Positions 15,600-21,312 of a stretch of 27,722 nt of DNA are shown in pieces. Location of the stretch: positions 1 through 27,722 of the IMG/VR virus record IMGVR_UViG_3300045135_001629; one strand, written 5' to 3'. Made by a program: the position numbers and the translations under genes. The notes beneath the pieces are model-generated. The model ran no database searches, had not been told where the DNA came from, and saw nothing but the letters and a program-made list of their open reading frames with translations. Source of the stretch: a virus. Every line of letters starts with the position of its first letter. Position 1 is the stretch's first letter.

Positions 15600-15632
15600 A
15601 ATCTTTAAATTAACTTTAATTTATTTTATTTA

Positions 15633-15809
15633 TTACGTTCCTACTTCATCAATATAACGCTGCAAAAGGTGGTTAACTATTAATTCATTGTGTTTTATGT
15701 TGTGATATTGTTGCCCAAAATAAAGACAAGCATCTATCTTTAAGCGTTCAATTTTTCGCTGTCGTTTTGCTTTTTTTAAATTATGCTCAAATTGTATTCT
15801 GTTGCTCAT
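15633..15809 (-). CDS. Small basic protein, last gene of cassette, 58 aa
   Basis: A 58-codon frame from ATG 15809-15807 to TAA 15635-15633. The first half is very basic and helical (N-L-K-K-A-K-R-Q-R-K-I-E-R-L-K-I), the second amphipathic (N-E-L-I-V-N-H-L-L-Q-R-Y-I-D). The start lies five bases below the stop of the 95-residue gene and the stop is followed by a terminator, so it fits the operon. A basic helix followed by an amphipathic helix could bind nucleic acid or dimerise, but no known domain is recognised. Confidence 0.65.
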   Translation of the reverse strand: MSNRIQFEHNLKKAKRQRKIERLKIDACLYFGQQYHNIKHNELIVNHLLQRYIDEVGT

Positions 15810-15813
15810 GTTA

Positions 15814-16101
15814 TTATTTGTTTAGGTTTCTAGTTTTATAAGTGCCGTTTTTTATACGTTCCTCAATTTCTTTTGAGCTGATATTAACCCCTAGAAATTG
15901 CTTTAAATAGCGGAGTGTAGTTCTGGAGTAATTCCAATAATAAGGGTCTAAAATTACTTTTCCTAAAAAGCCTCTTTCCTTTTTGGCAATTGTTGAGCCG
16001 TAGCTCTGGAAAATGTAGTATTTATCCGTTTCAATTTCGTACTGATTTGCAACAGGGTTTCCGCTTCTGGGGCTTTCTAAATTGTAAACTTTGATTTTCA
16101 T
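15814..16101 (-). CDS. Small cassette protein with SGNPVANQ motif, 95 aa
   Basis: A 95-residue protein with the order S-P-R-S-G-N-P-V-A-N-Q-Y-E-I, Y-Y-I-F-Q-S-Y-G-S-T-I-A, a hydrophobic/aromatic V-I-L-D-P-Y-Y-W-N-Y-S, then a helix L-R-Y-L-K-Q-F-L-G and a charged end. I recall this layout (NPVANQ, FQSY, LDP, YS-T, FL) from small uncharacterised phage and plasmid proteins, which suggests a conserved family. No catalytic motif is evident. The ATG overlaps the upstream stop (ATGA, 16098-16101). Confidence 0.65.
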   Translation of the reverse strand: MKIKVYNLESPRSGNPVANQYEIETDKYYIFQSYGSTIAKKERGFLGKVILDPYYWNYSRTTLRYLKQFLGVNISSKEIEERIKNGTYKTRNLNK

Positions 16102-16376
16102 TGTTTTATTTGTATTTCATTATCTTCTAAAATTTTGTCTGCGATGTATTCCTCAATCTCATTAAATATATAAGAATCTGGATTTAGTTTTAAATATTGC
16201 AGTTGATCCTCACACAATAAATATTGTTCTAAAGTTTGATATATTTCTTTATTATTTAATATGTGTCCTATTAATTGTATTAATAAGTCCCTTGCCTCAA
16301 CTGGGAGCGTTTTTTCTCCCAAAATACCAAGAGGATCGTTATTAAATATTTTGTTTAATGTTTCTTGTTTTTCCAT
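16098..16376 (-). CDS. Helical cassette protein of unknown function, 92 aa
   Basis: I start it at ATG 16376-16374 (MEKQETLNKIFNND), four bases after the stop of the small membrane protein gene. A longer reading from TTG 16466 would overlap that gene almost completely. The 92-residue product is acidic and helical: A-R-D-L-L-I-Q-L-I-G-H-I-L, then L-E-Q-Y-L-L-C-E-D-Q-L-Q-Y-L, then Y-I-A-D-K-I-L-E-D-N. No family is recognised. It lies between a membrane peptide and the SGNPVANQ protein in a self-contained transcription unit. Confidence 0.6.
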   Translation of the reverse strand: MEKQETLNKIFNNDPLGILGEKTLPVEARDLLIQLIGHILNNKEIYQTLEQYLLCEDQLQYLKLNPDSYIFNEIEEYIADKILEDNEIQIKQ

Positions 16377-16380
16377 TGTT

Positions 16381-16491
16381 TTAAGCGTTTTTAATGACTT
16401 GAATAAATAACCAAGCAAAGAAAAGGACTCCGAAAACTTTTGTTGCTTTTCTGCTAAAATTGTCAATTAATGTAATAATTCTTTTTTCCAT
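16381..16491 (-). CDS. Single-span membrane peptide, 36 aa, first cassette gene
   Basis: A 36-codon frame from ATG 16491-16489 to TAA 16383-16381. A basic N-terminus (M-E-K-R-I-I-T-L-I-D-N-F-S-R-K) is followed by one hydrophobic segment with aromatic residues (V-F-G-V-L-F-F-A-W-L-F-I-Q-V-I) and a short basic tail, so it is probably an inner-membrane peptide with the N-terminus inside. The ATG sits in the same AAATACGATG context as another promoter-proximal gene here (17397). As the first gene after the promoter it may be the most expressed. Superinfection exclusion or host-envelope effects are possible but unproven. Confidence 0.65.
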   Translation of the reverse strand: MEKRIITLIDNFSRKATKVFGVLFFAWLFIQVIKNA

Positions 16492-16521
16492 CGTATTTAA
16501 GTTTTAATTAATATTTGTTTT

Positions 16522-16539
16522 TGTGTAATTGTTTACACA
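16522..16539. promoter_or_regulatory. Operator-like inverted repeat at the cassette promoter
   Basis: TGTGTAA-TTGT-TTACACA, perfect 7-base arms around four bases, begins three bases past the -7 box, so it covers the expected start of transcription. A repressor bound here would block the promoter. The site was not seen elsewhere in the window, hinting at a host or unlinked regulator. Confidence 0.6.
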
Positions 16540-16542
16540 TGA

Positions 16543-16575
16543 CAAATATAAGGCATAATTTTTTTTCTTATCAAA
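16543..16575 (-). promoter_or_regulatory. Promoter of the moron-like cassette
   Basis: On the minus strand TTTG (16575-16572), 21 bases, then TATATTTG (16550-16543), a full match to the Bacteroidetes -33/-7 consensus. The spacer contains an A8 run. Unlike the other promoters here it lacks the GGCAGTTCTAAAA extension, so it may be read by the host sigma factor alone. Confidence 0.7.
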
Positions 16576-16631
16576 TATTTTTGTGAAAAACTTGTTAATT
16601 TATATTTAGTCTAAATAAGCATAAAGCCAAT

Positions 16632-16654
16632 AAAAAAAGGGCTTCACAGCCCTT
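16632..16654 (-). terminator. Intrinsic terminator of the 17.4-16.7 kb unit
   Basis: On the minus strand AAGGGCT-GTGA-AGCCCTT (16654-16637), a perfect 7-bp stem, followed by T7 (16638-16632). It ends the unit of four small genes that starts at the 17421-17453 promoter. Confidence 0.85.
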
Positions 16655-16661
16655 CATACCC

Positions 16662-16735
16662 TATTGAATTTATGGGGGTATTGAATTCACAACCCTATTG
16701 AATTTAAAATTATTCTATAGTGTATTGAATTGCTT
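16662..16735. repeat. TATTGAATTCACA repeats, cluster 2
   Basis: Units at 16662-16674, 16679-16691 and 16696-16708 are spaced exactly 17 bases apart, with GGGG or CCC between them, and a fourth partial copy lies at 16723-16731. The middle unit is identical to the 15288-15300 copy. The cluster overlaps the end of the 36-residue Cys-rich gene and abuts a terminator. Confidence 0.6.
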
Positions 16736-16820
16736 CACAATGCTCGTAACACTCCGAGCAAATTTCTGTTTCAATCGGCACGAGTGGCGCACCGCAACAA
16801 TGACTAACTACTTGTTCCAT
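16710..16820 (-). CDS. Tiny zinc-ribbon-like protein, 36 aa
   Basis: A 36-codon frame from ATG 16820-16818 to TAA 16712-16710. The sequence includes H-C-C-G-A-P-L-V-P and I-C-S-E-C-Y-E-H-C, two Cys pairs separated by about a dozen residues, as expected for a zinc ribbon/knuckle. I know small phage proteins with this C-C-G-A-P-L-x-P...I-C-x-x-C pattern, none with a described function. It overlaps the upstream gene by 17 bases. The repeats of cluster 2 fall at its 3' end. Confidence 0.7.
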   Translation of the reverse strand: MEQVVSHCCGAPLVPIETEICSECYEHCEAIQYTIE

Positions 16821-16980
16821 TTTCTAATTGTTTTAATACTTGTTTGTCAATCTTAACTAACAAATCACTATACTCCTTTGTAGAAAGGTTATAGGTCTTT
16901 CTCTTGCCAATAGTCTGGGCTATGCAAGTCTCTAATAGGTGGAGTTCCTCTGGATTCAGTTTGAACTTATACTTATTCAT
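16804..16980 (-). CDS. Small helical protein, 58 aa
   Basis: A 58-codon frame, ATG 16980-16978 to TAG 16806-16804. Sequence layout: K-F-K-L-N-P-E-E-L-H-L-L-E-T-C-I, a basic loop (G-K-R-K-T-Y-N-L-S), then Y-S-D-L-L-V-K-I-D-K-Q-V-L-K-Q-L. It reads as two helices with a short basic linker. Both ends overlap neighbours (8 and 17 bases), as elsewhere in this tightly packed genome. No family is recognised. Confidence 0.6.
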   Translation of the reverse strand: MNKYKFKLNPEELHLLETCIAQTIGKRKTYNLSTKEYSDLLVKIDKQVLKQLENGTSS

Positions 16981-17137
16981 CTGTATCTAATTTATTGTAA
17001 AGCTCCTCCATCTCATCTACAAAACTCCAGCTCTCTGCTCTTATTAATTCTGTTTTGAAATCCCATACTAACTTCATAAGTACATCTATCTCATCGCTTG
17101 TTAGTGGTATGGAAACTGTTTTATTGTCTATTGCCAT
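16973..17137 (-). CDS. Small acidic helical protein, 54 aa
   Basis: A 54-codon frame, ATG 17137-17135 to TAA 16975-16973, two bases below the upstream stop (TAATTATG, an arrangement also used between ERF and the SSB-like gene). Sequence: V-S-I-P-L-T-S-D-E-I-D-V-L-M-K-L-V-W-D-F, then an acidic E-M-E-E-L-Y-N-K-L-D helix. The start I-P-L-T-x-x-E resembles that of the neighbouring 58-residue protein (L-N-P-E-E-L), which may hint at an old duplication. Function unknown. Confidence 0.6.
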   Translation of the reverse strand: MAIDNKTVSIPLTSDEIDVLMKLVWDFKTELIRAESWSFVDEMEELYNKLDTDE

Positions 17138-17139
17138 AA

Positions 17140-17397
17140 TTACACTCTTTGATCTAAATCCTTCTTTATATAGTCTGCTATACCTTTTAAAGTTTCTTTA
17201 TCAACCCAATGGAGGAACTGATAAGGGAGAAAGTTTAAACAATATTCGTAGCCATCATAATCTTCAACAGTTATAGTGAAAAAGGGATGGTCATGGTCTT
17301 TACCCTCTTTAGTTTTAGTCTTTTGAGGGTAACATTGATGGATAATGTCTTTTACTTCTATCCAAGTACTTTTGTTTTCTTCGTCTTTAATTGTCAT
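17140..17397 (-). CDS. Small phage protein of unknown function, 85 aa
   Basis: Started at ATG 17397-17395 in the context AAATACGATG. A longer reading from TTG 17424 would include the promoter -7 box and is rejected. The 85-residue product has W-I-E-V-K-D-I-I-H-Q-C-Y-P, a charged His/Lys stretch (D-H-D-H-P-F-F-T-I), then Y-C-L-N-F-L-P-Y-Q-F-L-H-W-V-D and a charged helical tail. No known domain is recognised. It is the first gene of a four-gene unit with its own promoter and terminator. Confidence 0.6.
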   Translation of the reverse strand: MTIKDEENKSTWIEVKDIIHQCYPQKTKTKEGKDHDHPFFTITVEDYDGYEYCLNFLPYQFLHWVDKETLKGIADYIKKDLDQRV

Positions 17398-17420
17398 CGT
17401 ATTTGATTTAAAATTATGTT

Positions 17421-17453
17421 GCAATATAATAACAATATTTTAGAACTGCCAAA
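17421..17453 (-). promoter_or_regulatory. Promoter with extended -33 element
   Basis: Minus strand: TTTGGCAGTTCTAAAA (17453-17438) then, 21 bases after TTTG, TATATTGC (17428-17421), an imperfect TAnnTTTG. The element TTTGGCAGTTCTAAAA is nearly identical to that of the ERF promoter. The predicted leader to ATG 17397 is about 20 bases. Confidence 0.6.
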
Positions 17454-17461
17454 TAAATAAC

Positions 17462-17498
17462 AAAAAAAAGAGACAAATATTTCTAAATGCCTCTCTTT
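17462..17498 (-). terminator. Intrinsic terminator after terminase
   Basis: Minus strand: AAAGAGA (17498-17492) pairs with TCTCTTT (17473-17467) around an 18-base loop, with T8 at 17469-17462. It lies about 50 bases past the large terminase stop, only nine bases before the next promoter. The long loop makes it weaker than the others. Confidence 0.65.
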
Positions 17499-17548
17499 CA
17501 ATTAACTAAAAAAAATCAAACAAAGATTATTTCTACAATATACAAAAA

Positions 17549-18766
17549 TTATCTTACAATATACATCCCCTTTGGAACTGATCGAGTAAGTAAGTATTGA
17601 ATTCCGTAACGACTAGCATCTAAAAGGTGATTGTAGGCATCAATCGGTTTTACTCCATTGACCGCCCACACATAGTTATTAAATTCTTTAATAAGGTTCT
17701 CTCCCTCCACATTTATATTGTAATCCTGCATTAACGATATACCAGTAACAATAGAACCTTTTGCTTTTATTGTTGGAGTAATATTAAGTGGGGGAGTTTT
17801 CATCTTCATTTCAGACAAAAGACGTGGTTCAGAATTATCACTTACTATTAAATTTCTACCTGCAATCCTCACACAGTAATCATATATCTGGGAGGTAACT
17901 AAACCTTTTTTATATAGATGTTCCTTTAACCAAATAATTTTCCTTTCTTTGTCAACTGCTATTTCTACAAAGGCTGTAGGATCATTGGAGAATCCGAAAT
18001 CAAGACCGAATATTGAATCTATATCGCTATTGAATTCACCTACCTGCCAATGTTTGAATATCACACCTTCTGCTCGTTGTAGCCATCCTCCCAGTATCTG
18101 ATGTTGATACTTCTCTGGTCTACGCTCCTTCATACTCTCTATTTGATCCACAAAGGATCTAGAGAGGTTAGGTAAATTGTCTAGGTAAGTTGTATGGATA
18201 TAGGTTACTCCTTCTCTAGTCCCATTAAATCCATCTGGTATAGATCTATTCTGGAAGAACCTTTGGTATATCCAATGTTCTTTTGTAGTAGGGTTCAGGA
18301 TCAATATACAGCGGTTTTTAGCCACTTTACTACGGATGGAGTAATCTATCTTATCAAAAGATAATTCATCCACCAGCTCCTCTGCTTCGTCTAATACGAA
18401 GGTGTTTATACCCTGTATAGACTTGAGCTTTGCAGTTTGATCTCCAGATGCAGTTTTTATCCCACTAAAGTATATTGAACTCCCATTGAGTTTATTGGTT
18501 ATTTCAGTCTTGGTTATTTCAAACTGGTTCTCTACTCCCATCAGTTCAAGTTTTTCCCTAAACTCTGGAATAATACTCATAGATGCAGAACTCATTGTAT
18601 AACGAGTGAATAATGTTTTGGTGTTTTCTTGGTAAGTAAGTAGTACTAGAAATGTATTAACGGCAAAAGATTTCCCAGAGCCTCTACCTCCTGTGATGAC
18701 AATATATCTGCTATCACTATTAAATAAAGATTGATACTTTGGGTTTAAATCTATTTTATTTGCCAT
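17549..18766 (-). CDS. terL: Terminase large subunit (PBSX/XtmB type)
   Basis: A 405-residue ATP-driven DNA-packaging motor and nuclease. Walker A is G-G-R-G-S-G-K-S (residues 26-33), Walker B is F-V-L-D-E-A-E-E (123-130). The C-terminal nuclease shows the three acidic positions of the Terminase_3 fold: D256 in F-G-L-D-F-G-F-S-N-D, D310 in I-V-S-D-N-S-E-P, and D383 in H-L-L-D-A-S-R-Y-G. Length is normal for the family. It binds the portal during packaging. It is the last gene of the 21.7-17.5 kb operon, 16 bases inside a tiny upstream gene, and lies far from the portal gene. Confidence 0.95.
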   Translation of the reverse strand: MANKIDLNPKYQSLFNSDSRYIVITGGRGSGKSFAVNTFLVLLTYQENTKTLFTRYTMSSASMSIIPEFREKLELMGVENQFEITKTEITNKLNGSSIYFSGIKTASGDQTAKLKSIQGINTFVLDEAEELVDELSFDKIDYSIRSKVAKNRCILILNPTTKEHWIYQRFFQNRSIPDGFNGTREGVTYIHTTYLDNLPNLSRSFVDQIESMKERRPEKYQHQILGGWLQRAEGVIFKHWQVGEFNSDIDSIFGLDFGFSNDPTAFVEIAVDKERKIIWLKEHLYKKGLVTSQIYDYCVRIAGRNLIVSDNSEPRLLSEMKMKTPPLNITPTIKAKGSIVTGISLMQDYNINVEGENLIKEFNNYVWAVNGVKPIDAYNHLLDASRYGIQYLLTRSVPKGMYIVR

Positions 18767-18876
18767 TTGCTATTATATATATCTATTATTTTTTCAGCTC
18801 TATCTTTATTCTCTTTAGAATTACTTCTCCATTTCCTTCTTCTTCTCAACCTAGAGAGTTTACCTTTTCTAGACAT
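18751..18876 (-). CDS. Tiny Arg/Lys-rich protein, 41 aa
   Basis: A 41-codon frame from ATG 18876-18874 to TAG 18753-18751. It overlaps the upstream gene by eight bases and the terminase start by 16. The N-terminal half is extremely basic (R-K-G-K-L-S-R-L-R-R-R-R-K-W-R) and the C-terminal half is an ordinary helix (A-E-K-I-I-D-I-Y-N-S-K-W). It probably contacts nucleic acid; a role in packaging is suggested only by position. It fills the gap between two genes exactly. Confidence 0.6.
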   Translation of the reverse strand: MSRKGKLSRLRRRRKWRSNSKENKDRAEKIIDIYNSKWQIK

Positions 18877-19123
18877 CTTTCATAATCTGTATCAATACCT
18901 CCCTTTGTTTGGGAGTAGGCATTTTACCTCTTTTACCCACAGACAATATAAAATCTTTTTGCCTTTTATCTGTAGTTTTTTTCAGTAAAGCCCTCAACCA
19001 TTTTACTGCCTCTTCTGTTAATGGCTGTCTACCTTTATCTCCAGCAGGTCTATAGTTTATACCATACTTATATCCACTACAGTAATTAGATCTTCTCTGG
19101 TTGCTAAATCTATCTCTCGCCAT
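18869..19123 (-). CDS. Small basic protein upstream of terminase, 84 aa
   Basis: The start is the ATG 19123-19121; a GTG directly before it adds only one residue. An Arg/Ser/Asn/Tyr-rich N-terminus (F-S-N-Q-R-R-S-N-Y-C-S-G-Y-K-Y-G) precedes L-T-E-E-A-V-K-W-L-R-A-L-L-K-K-T-T and M-P-T-P-K-Q-R-E-V-L-I-Q-I-M-K-D-V. The last part, T-P-K-Q-R-E-V-L, resembles a repeated short helical motif found in some phage helicase-associated and small DNA-binding proteins. No firm family. Confidence 0.55.
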   Translation of the reverse strand: MARDRFSNQRRSNYCSGYKYGINYRPAGDKGRQPLTEEAVKWLRALLKKTTDKRQKDFILSVGKRGKMPTPKQREVLIQIMKDV

Positions 19124-19490
19124 CACTTATTACTTTTTTAACACCCCATATTGGTTCACCTAACATATAGTTATATCCAGCAACTAAAACATCTCCTTCT
19201 ATTCCAAATTCTAAATTATCATTATATTTTTTAATGATTTCTTTAGCTTTGTTTATAATGTTCTTATTATAAGTTCTGTGTTCATAAGAAACATCCCCAC
19301 TTCCAATAAAAAATTCATCCTCTTGCCACCAACATTCTATTTCCCTACTATCTAACATCCCTTCACGATTTAACCTCGTAATTACTGCATACACTTTTTT
19401 TCTGTGGGGTAAGGCAAATCTAAATTCACCACAATGCATATAAAAAAAGTTATATCCTGTTAACATATTTTGCATATTATTTGTTTTCAT
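19110..19490 (-). CDS. Hypothetical protein, up to 126 aa
   Basis: Three ATGs are possible (19490, 19475, 19466). The one at 19475 follows the upstream TAA by one base (TAATATG) and may be the true start, giving 121 residues. The protein begins with hydrophobic/aromatic residues (G-Y-N-F-F-Y-M-H-C-G), then L-P-H-R-K-K-V-Y-A-V-I-T-R-L-N-R, E-C-W-W-Q-E-D-E-F-F-I and a charged helix (N-K-A-K-E-I-I-K-K-Y-N). No motif is recognised. Its place between the small and large terminase candidates suggests a late-packaging operon, not a defined role. Confidence 0.55.
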   Translation of the reverse strand: MKTNNMQNMLTGYNFFYMHCGEFRFALPHRKKVYAVITRLNREGMLDSREIECWWQEDEFFIGSGDVSYEHRTYNKNIINKAKEIIKKYNDNLEFGIEGDVLVAGYNYMLGEPIWGVKKVISDGER

Positions 19491-19833
19491 CTTTTATCTC
19501 CTTATGATCTACATCTACTACTTTAGGTTTACCAAAATCTATAACTGGAATATTTATATTGGTATTCACATTTAAGTCCTGCTGTTCTTTAGGTTTACCA
19601 TAACGATACTCCCATAACATCTTAACGTAATTGAAGTTCCCTTCAGAGGCTTTCTCTGCTATAAACACCCAAGCCTTCTCTTCACTCCCAAAAGCCTTTT
19701 TAAGAGCCTTTAAAGTAAGTGCATTGGTCTCTTTCTCTTTTATCTTTGGAGGTCTACCTTGACCCCTGTAGACTCCTTTAACAGCTCCATTGTTTCGTCT
19801 ACCATCAAGTTTCTTTGGCTTCTTTTCCTCCAT
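19477..19833 (-). CDS. Small terminase candidate / DUF5681-like protein
   Basis: A 118-residue protein with a very basic N-terminus (K-L-D-G-R-R-N-N-G-A, then Y-R-G-Q-G-R-P-P-K), a helix L-T-L-K-A-L-K-K-A-F-G-S-E-E-K-A-W, and N-Y-V-K-M-L-W-E-Y-R-Y-G-K-P-K-E-Q. The G-R-P-P-K and Y-R-Y-G-K-P-K motifs are typical of short proteins encoded near large terminase genes in Bacteroidetes phages, often labelled small terminase or DUF5681-like. It would recognise DNA and hand it to the motor. The role is inferred from motif and place. The gene ends 14 bases inside the next frame. Confidence 0.55.
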   Translation of the reverse strand: MEEKKPKKLDGRRNNGAVKGVYRGQGRPPKIKEKETNALTLKALKKAFGSEEKAWVFIAEKASEGNFNYVKMLWEYRYGKPKEQQDLNVNTNINIPVIDFGKPKVVDVDHKEIKDENK

Positions 19834-19837
19834 AGTA

Positions 19838-20374
19838 TTAGTTTATAACATATCCGTTCTTCTCGAAATATAATTCTCGCTCATCGGAGTATTTTTTTAA
19901 CTTCTTATATTTCTCGTTAACCTTCTCACTATCTATAACTAGAAAGTTATGCATTTCCTTTAATGCTTCATACTTATTTTTAAGTTCATTAAAGCTGGTG
20001 AGAAGATTTGAATACAATGGATTGTCAAATTCCACATCGGTGAATTTATCTGTGAGTAGTTTATCTACACAATTTAAAAATATATTGTTTATCGTTATAT
20101 AATCTATTCTTAATGAAGAATCGTACTCCATATATCCCTCTAGCTGTTTTACTGAATGGAGAACTGTCGCATGGTTCTTCTTAAAAGTATTCGCTATATT
20201 TTGGAATGACATCCCAGTATTATCTCTTAATAGTTTATAAAATATAGATCTACCTAAAACATATTCACGTTTTTGAGTTCTCCTATTAATACTGATGTTA
20301 AAGTAATTGTTTACTGTTGTTAATGCTAATTTTTTTGTTTGCTTATTCAGCTCTATTTTCTCTATCGAATTCAT
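19838..20374 (-). CDS. DnaA domain-IV-like DNA-binding protein
   Basis: A 178-residue protein. Residues about 15-95 match the C-terminal DNA-binding domain of DnaA: Y-V-L-G-R-S-I-F-Y-K-L-L-R-D (helices before the HTH), M-S-F-Q-N-I-A-N-T-F-K-K-N-H-A-T-V-L-H-S-V (residues 55-75, where N-H-A-T-V-L-H mirrors the D-H-T-T-V-L-H of DnaA). No AAA+ domain is present. Residues about 95-178 are helical and charged, ending in a coiled-coil-like E-K-V-N-E-K-Y-K-K-L-K-K. It may bind DnaA-box-like sites, as an origin binder, a decoy for host DnaA, or a regulator. It overlaps the previous gene by 32 bases. Confidence 0.7.
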   Translation of the reverse strand: MNSIEKIELNKQTKKLALTTVNNYFNISINRRTQKREYVLGRSIFYKLLRDNTGMSFQNIANTFKKNHATVLHSVKQLEGYMEYDSSLRIDYITINNIFLNCVDKLLTDKFTDVEFDNPLYSNLLTSFNELKNKYEALKEMHNFLVIDSEKVNEKYKKLKKYSDERELYFEKNGYVIN

Positions 20375-20543
20375 AATTTTTACTTCTGTAATCTTTATAT
20401 GCTTTTGCTATCCCACTACAACATTCGTAGTGTTCTATATCTTTGTAGTAATTAAGAAGGTGAGCGACCTCCTCCTCCCCAAGTAGTCCTAAACACAAGG
20501 AGAGGTAAGTGTCATCGTAACATTCTTCTTTACTAAAGTACAT
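20343..20543 (-). CDS. Small acidic hypothetical protein, 66 aa
   Basis: A 66-residue acidic protein beginning M-Y-F-S-K-E-E-C-Y-D-D, with L-L-G-E-E-E-V-A-H-L-L-N-Y-Y and a Cys pair (Y-E-C-C-S-G). The C-terminus turns charged (R-S-K-N-Y-E-F-D-R-E-N). It starts in the TACGATG context seen for several genes here and overlaps both the exonuclease stop (by 11 bases) and the DnaA-like start (by 32). Function unknown; translational coupling to the DnaA-like protein is likely. Confidence 0.55.
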   Translation of the reverse strand: MYFSKEECYDDTYLSLCLGLLGEEEVAHLLNYYKDIEHYECCSGIAKAYKDYRSKNYEFDRENRAE

Positions 20544-21312
20544 CGTATATATAAAATTCCCCTACAGGTTTTTTCTTCTCTATAAAGAAGGATTTGTATA
20601 TATTAATTGCTTGTTGAGTTTTATGTTTACCTGATTCATAAAAGTCCTTACTACATTCAAATACACCCAAAGCCTTACTGAATTTATCCACTACAACAAA
20701 TGTAAAGTTTTTATAGGATATATCGAATAACGTACAGTAGATATACATTTGCATATCATAATTCCATTTATCAGCACTCCATCTAAACTTTTGGAGATCA
20801 CCTGAAGTAGTTTTTAAATCTACAATATAATCACCTCCCAGAACATCTGCTTTAGCTCTAAAAGGAATATCAAATATTTCTCCTATTGCTGGAACTTCTG
20901 TCCTTGCTCCCCTCAACATATCAACGCATTTACTATTGCTTAATACGATCTCCGATAAATCTTCAGCATTAAACTTCTCCTTCAAAGTAAATACTTTATC
21001 ATGGGTGGACAATGCTTCCTTATAGACCTTACTAGCCTTACTAGCTACATCTACAAAATATATATCCTTCCATTTTTCAGGTTCTAATATCTTACAATGG
21101 AATAGCCATCCATCTCTCAATGGTTGACTTTCTCCACCTCGTTCATTTAGGCTATCTAAATATCTCTTTGGAGATTCAAGTAACTTGGAACAGCTAGAGC
21201 TTGACAAAGCGTTACTTCCTAAATACTGATAGTAAAATTCATCATCCATCATATTTGTCAGTAGCTCTTGCTTATTCCAAAACTTACCATCAAATGTTGT
21301 TATAGTACTCAT
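20533..21312 (-). CDS. RecE/YqaJ-like PD-(D/E)XK exonuclease
   Basis: I use ATG 21312-21310, coupled by ATGA to the previous 53-residue gene, giving 259 residues; a start at 21384 would overlap that gene. Motifs: L-S-S-S-S-C-S-K-L-L-E-S-P (36-48), W-L-F-H-C-K-I-L-E-P (69-78, His72), A-K-A-D-V-L (153-158, Asp156), I-V-D-L-K-T-T-S (163-170, Asp165 and Lys167), M-Q-M-Y-I-Y (187-192, Gln188). This is the RecE-type (DUF3799-like) nuclease core that resects 5' ends so that an annealing protein can pair strands. Its partner is probably the ERF protein at 26499-27050, encoded in a different operon. Confidence 0.85.
   Translation of the reverse strand: MSTITTFDGKFWNKQELLTNMMDDEFYYQYLGSNALSSSSCSKLLESPKRYLDSLNERGGESQPLRDGWLFHCKILEPEKWKDIYFVDVASKASKVYKEALSTHDKVFTLKEKFNAEDLSEIVLSNSKCVDMLRGARTEVPAIGEIFDIPFRAKADVLGGDYIVDLKTTSGDLQKFRWSADKWNYDMQMYIYCTLFDISYKNFTFVVVDKFSKALGVFECSKDFYESGKHKTQQAINIYKSFFIEKKKPVGEFYIYDVL

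Larger units (their letters stand above)
15171..15632. other. 460-base gene-free region: repeats, hairpins, terminator
   Basis: This is the only stretch over 300 bases without a convincing gene. From left to right it holds: a 9-base inverted repeat ATATCATCG (15181-15189) and CGATGATAT (15274-15282); three 9-10-base direct repeats with core ATAACGAT; repeat cluster 1; a GGCAGTTCTAAA element; two short hairpins; a 12-base inverted repeat around 60 bases; and an intrinsic terminator (15575-15599). An ATG-less open frame (15317-15481, minus) has some protein-like stretches but no start. Candidate roles are a replication origin, a regulatory hub or a non-coding RNA. Confidence 0.5.

Noticed and set aside
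16377-16466. N-terminal extension of the 92-residue cassette protein from a TTG
   Set aside because: It overlaps the 36-residue membrane peptide gene, which has a better start next to the promoter.
15288-16735. CRISPR-like array from the 13-base repeats
   Set aside because: Units are too short and variable, spacers are only about four bases, and no cas genes are present.
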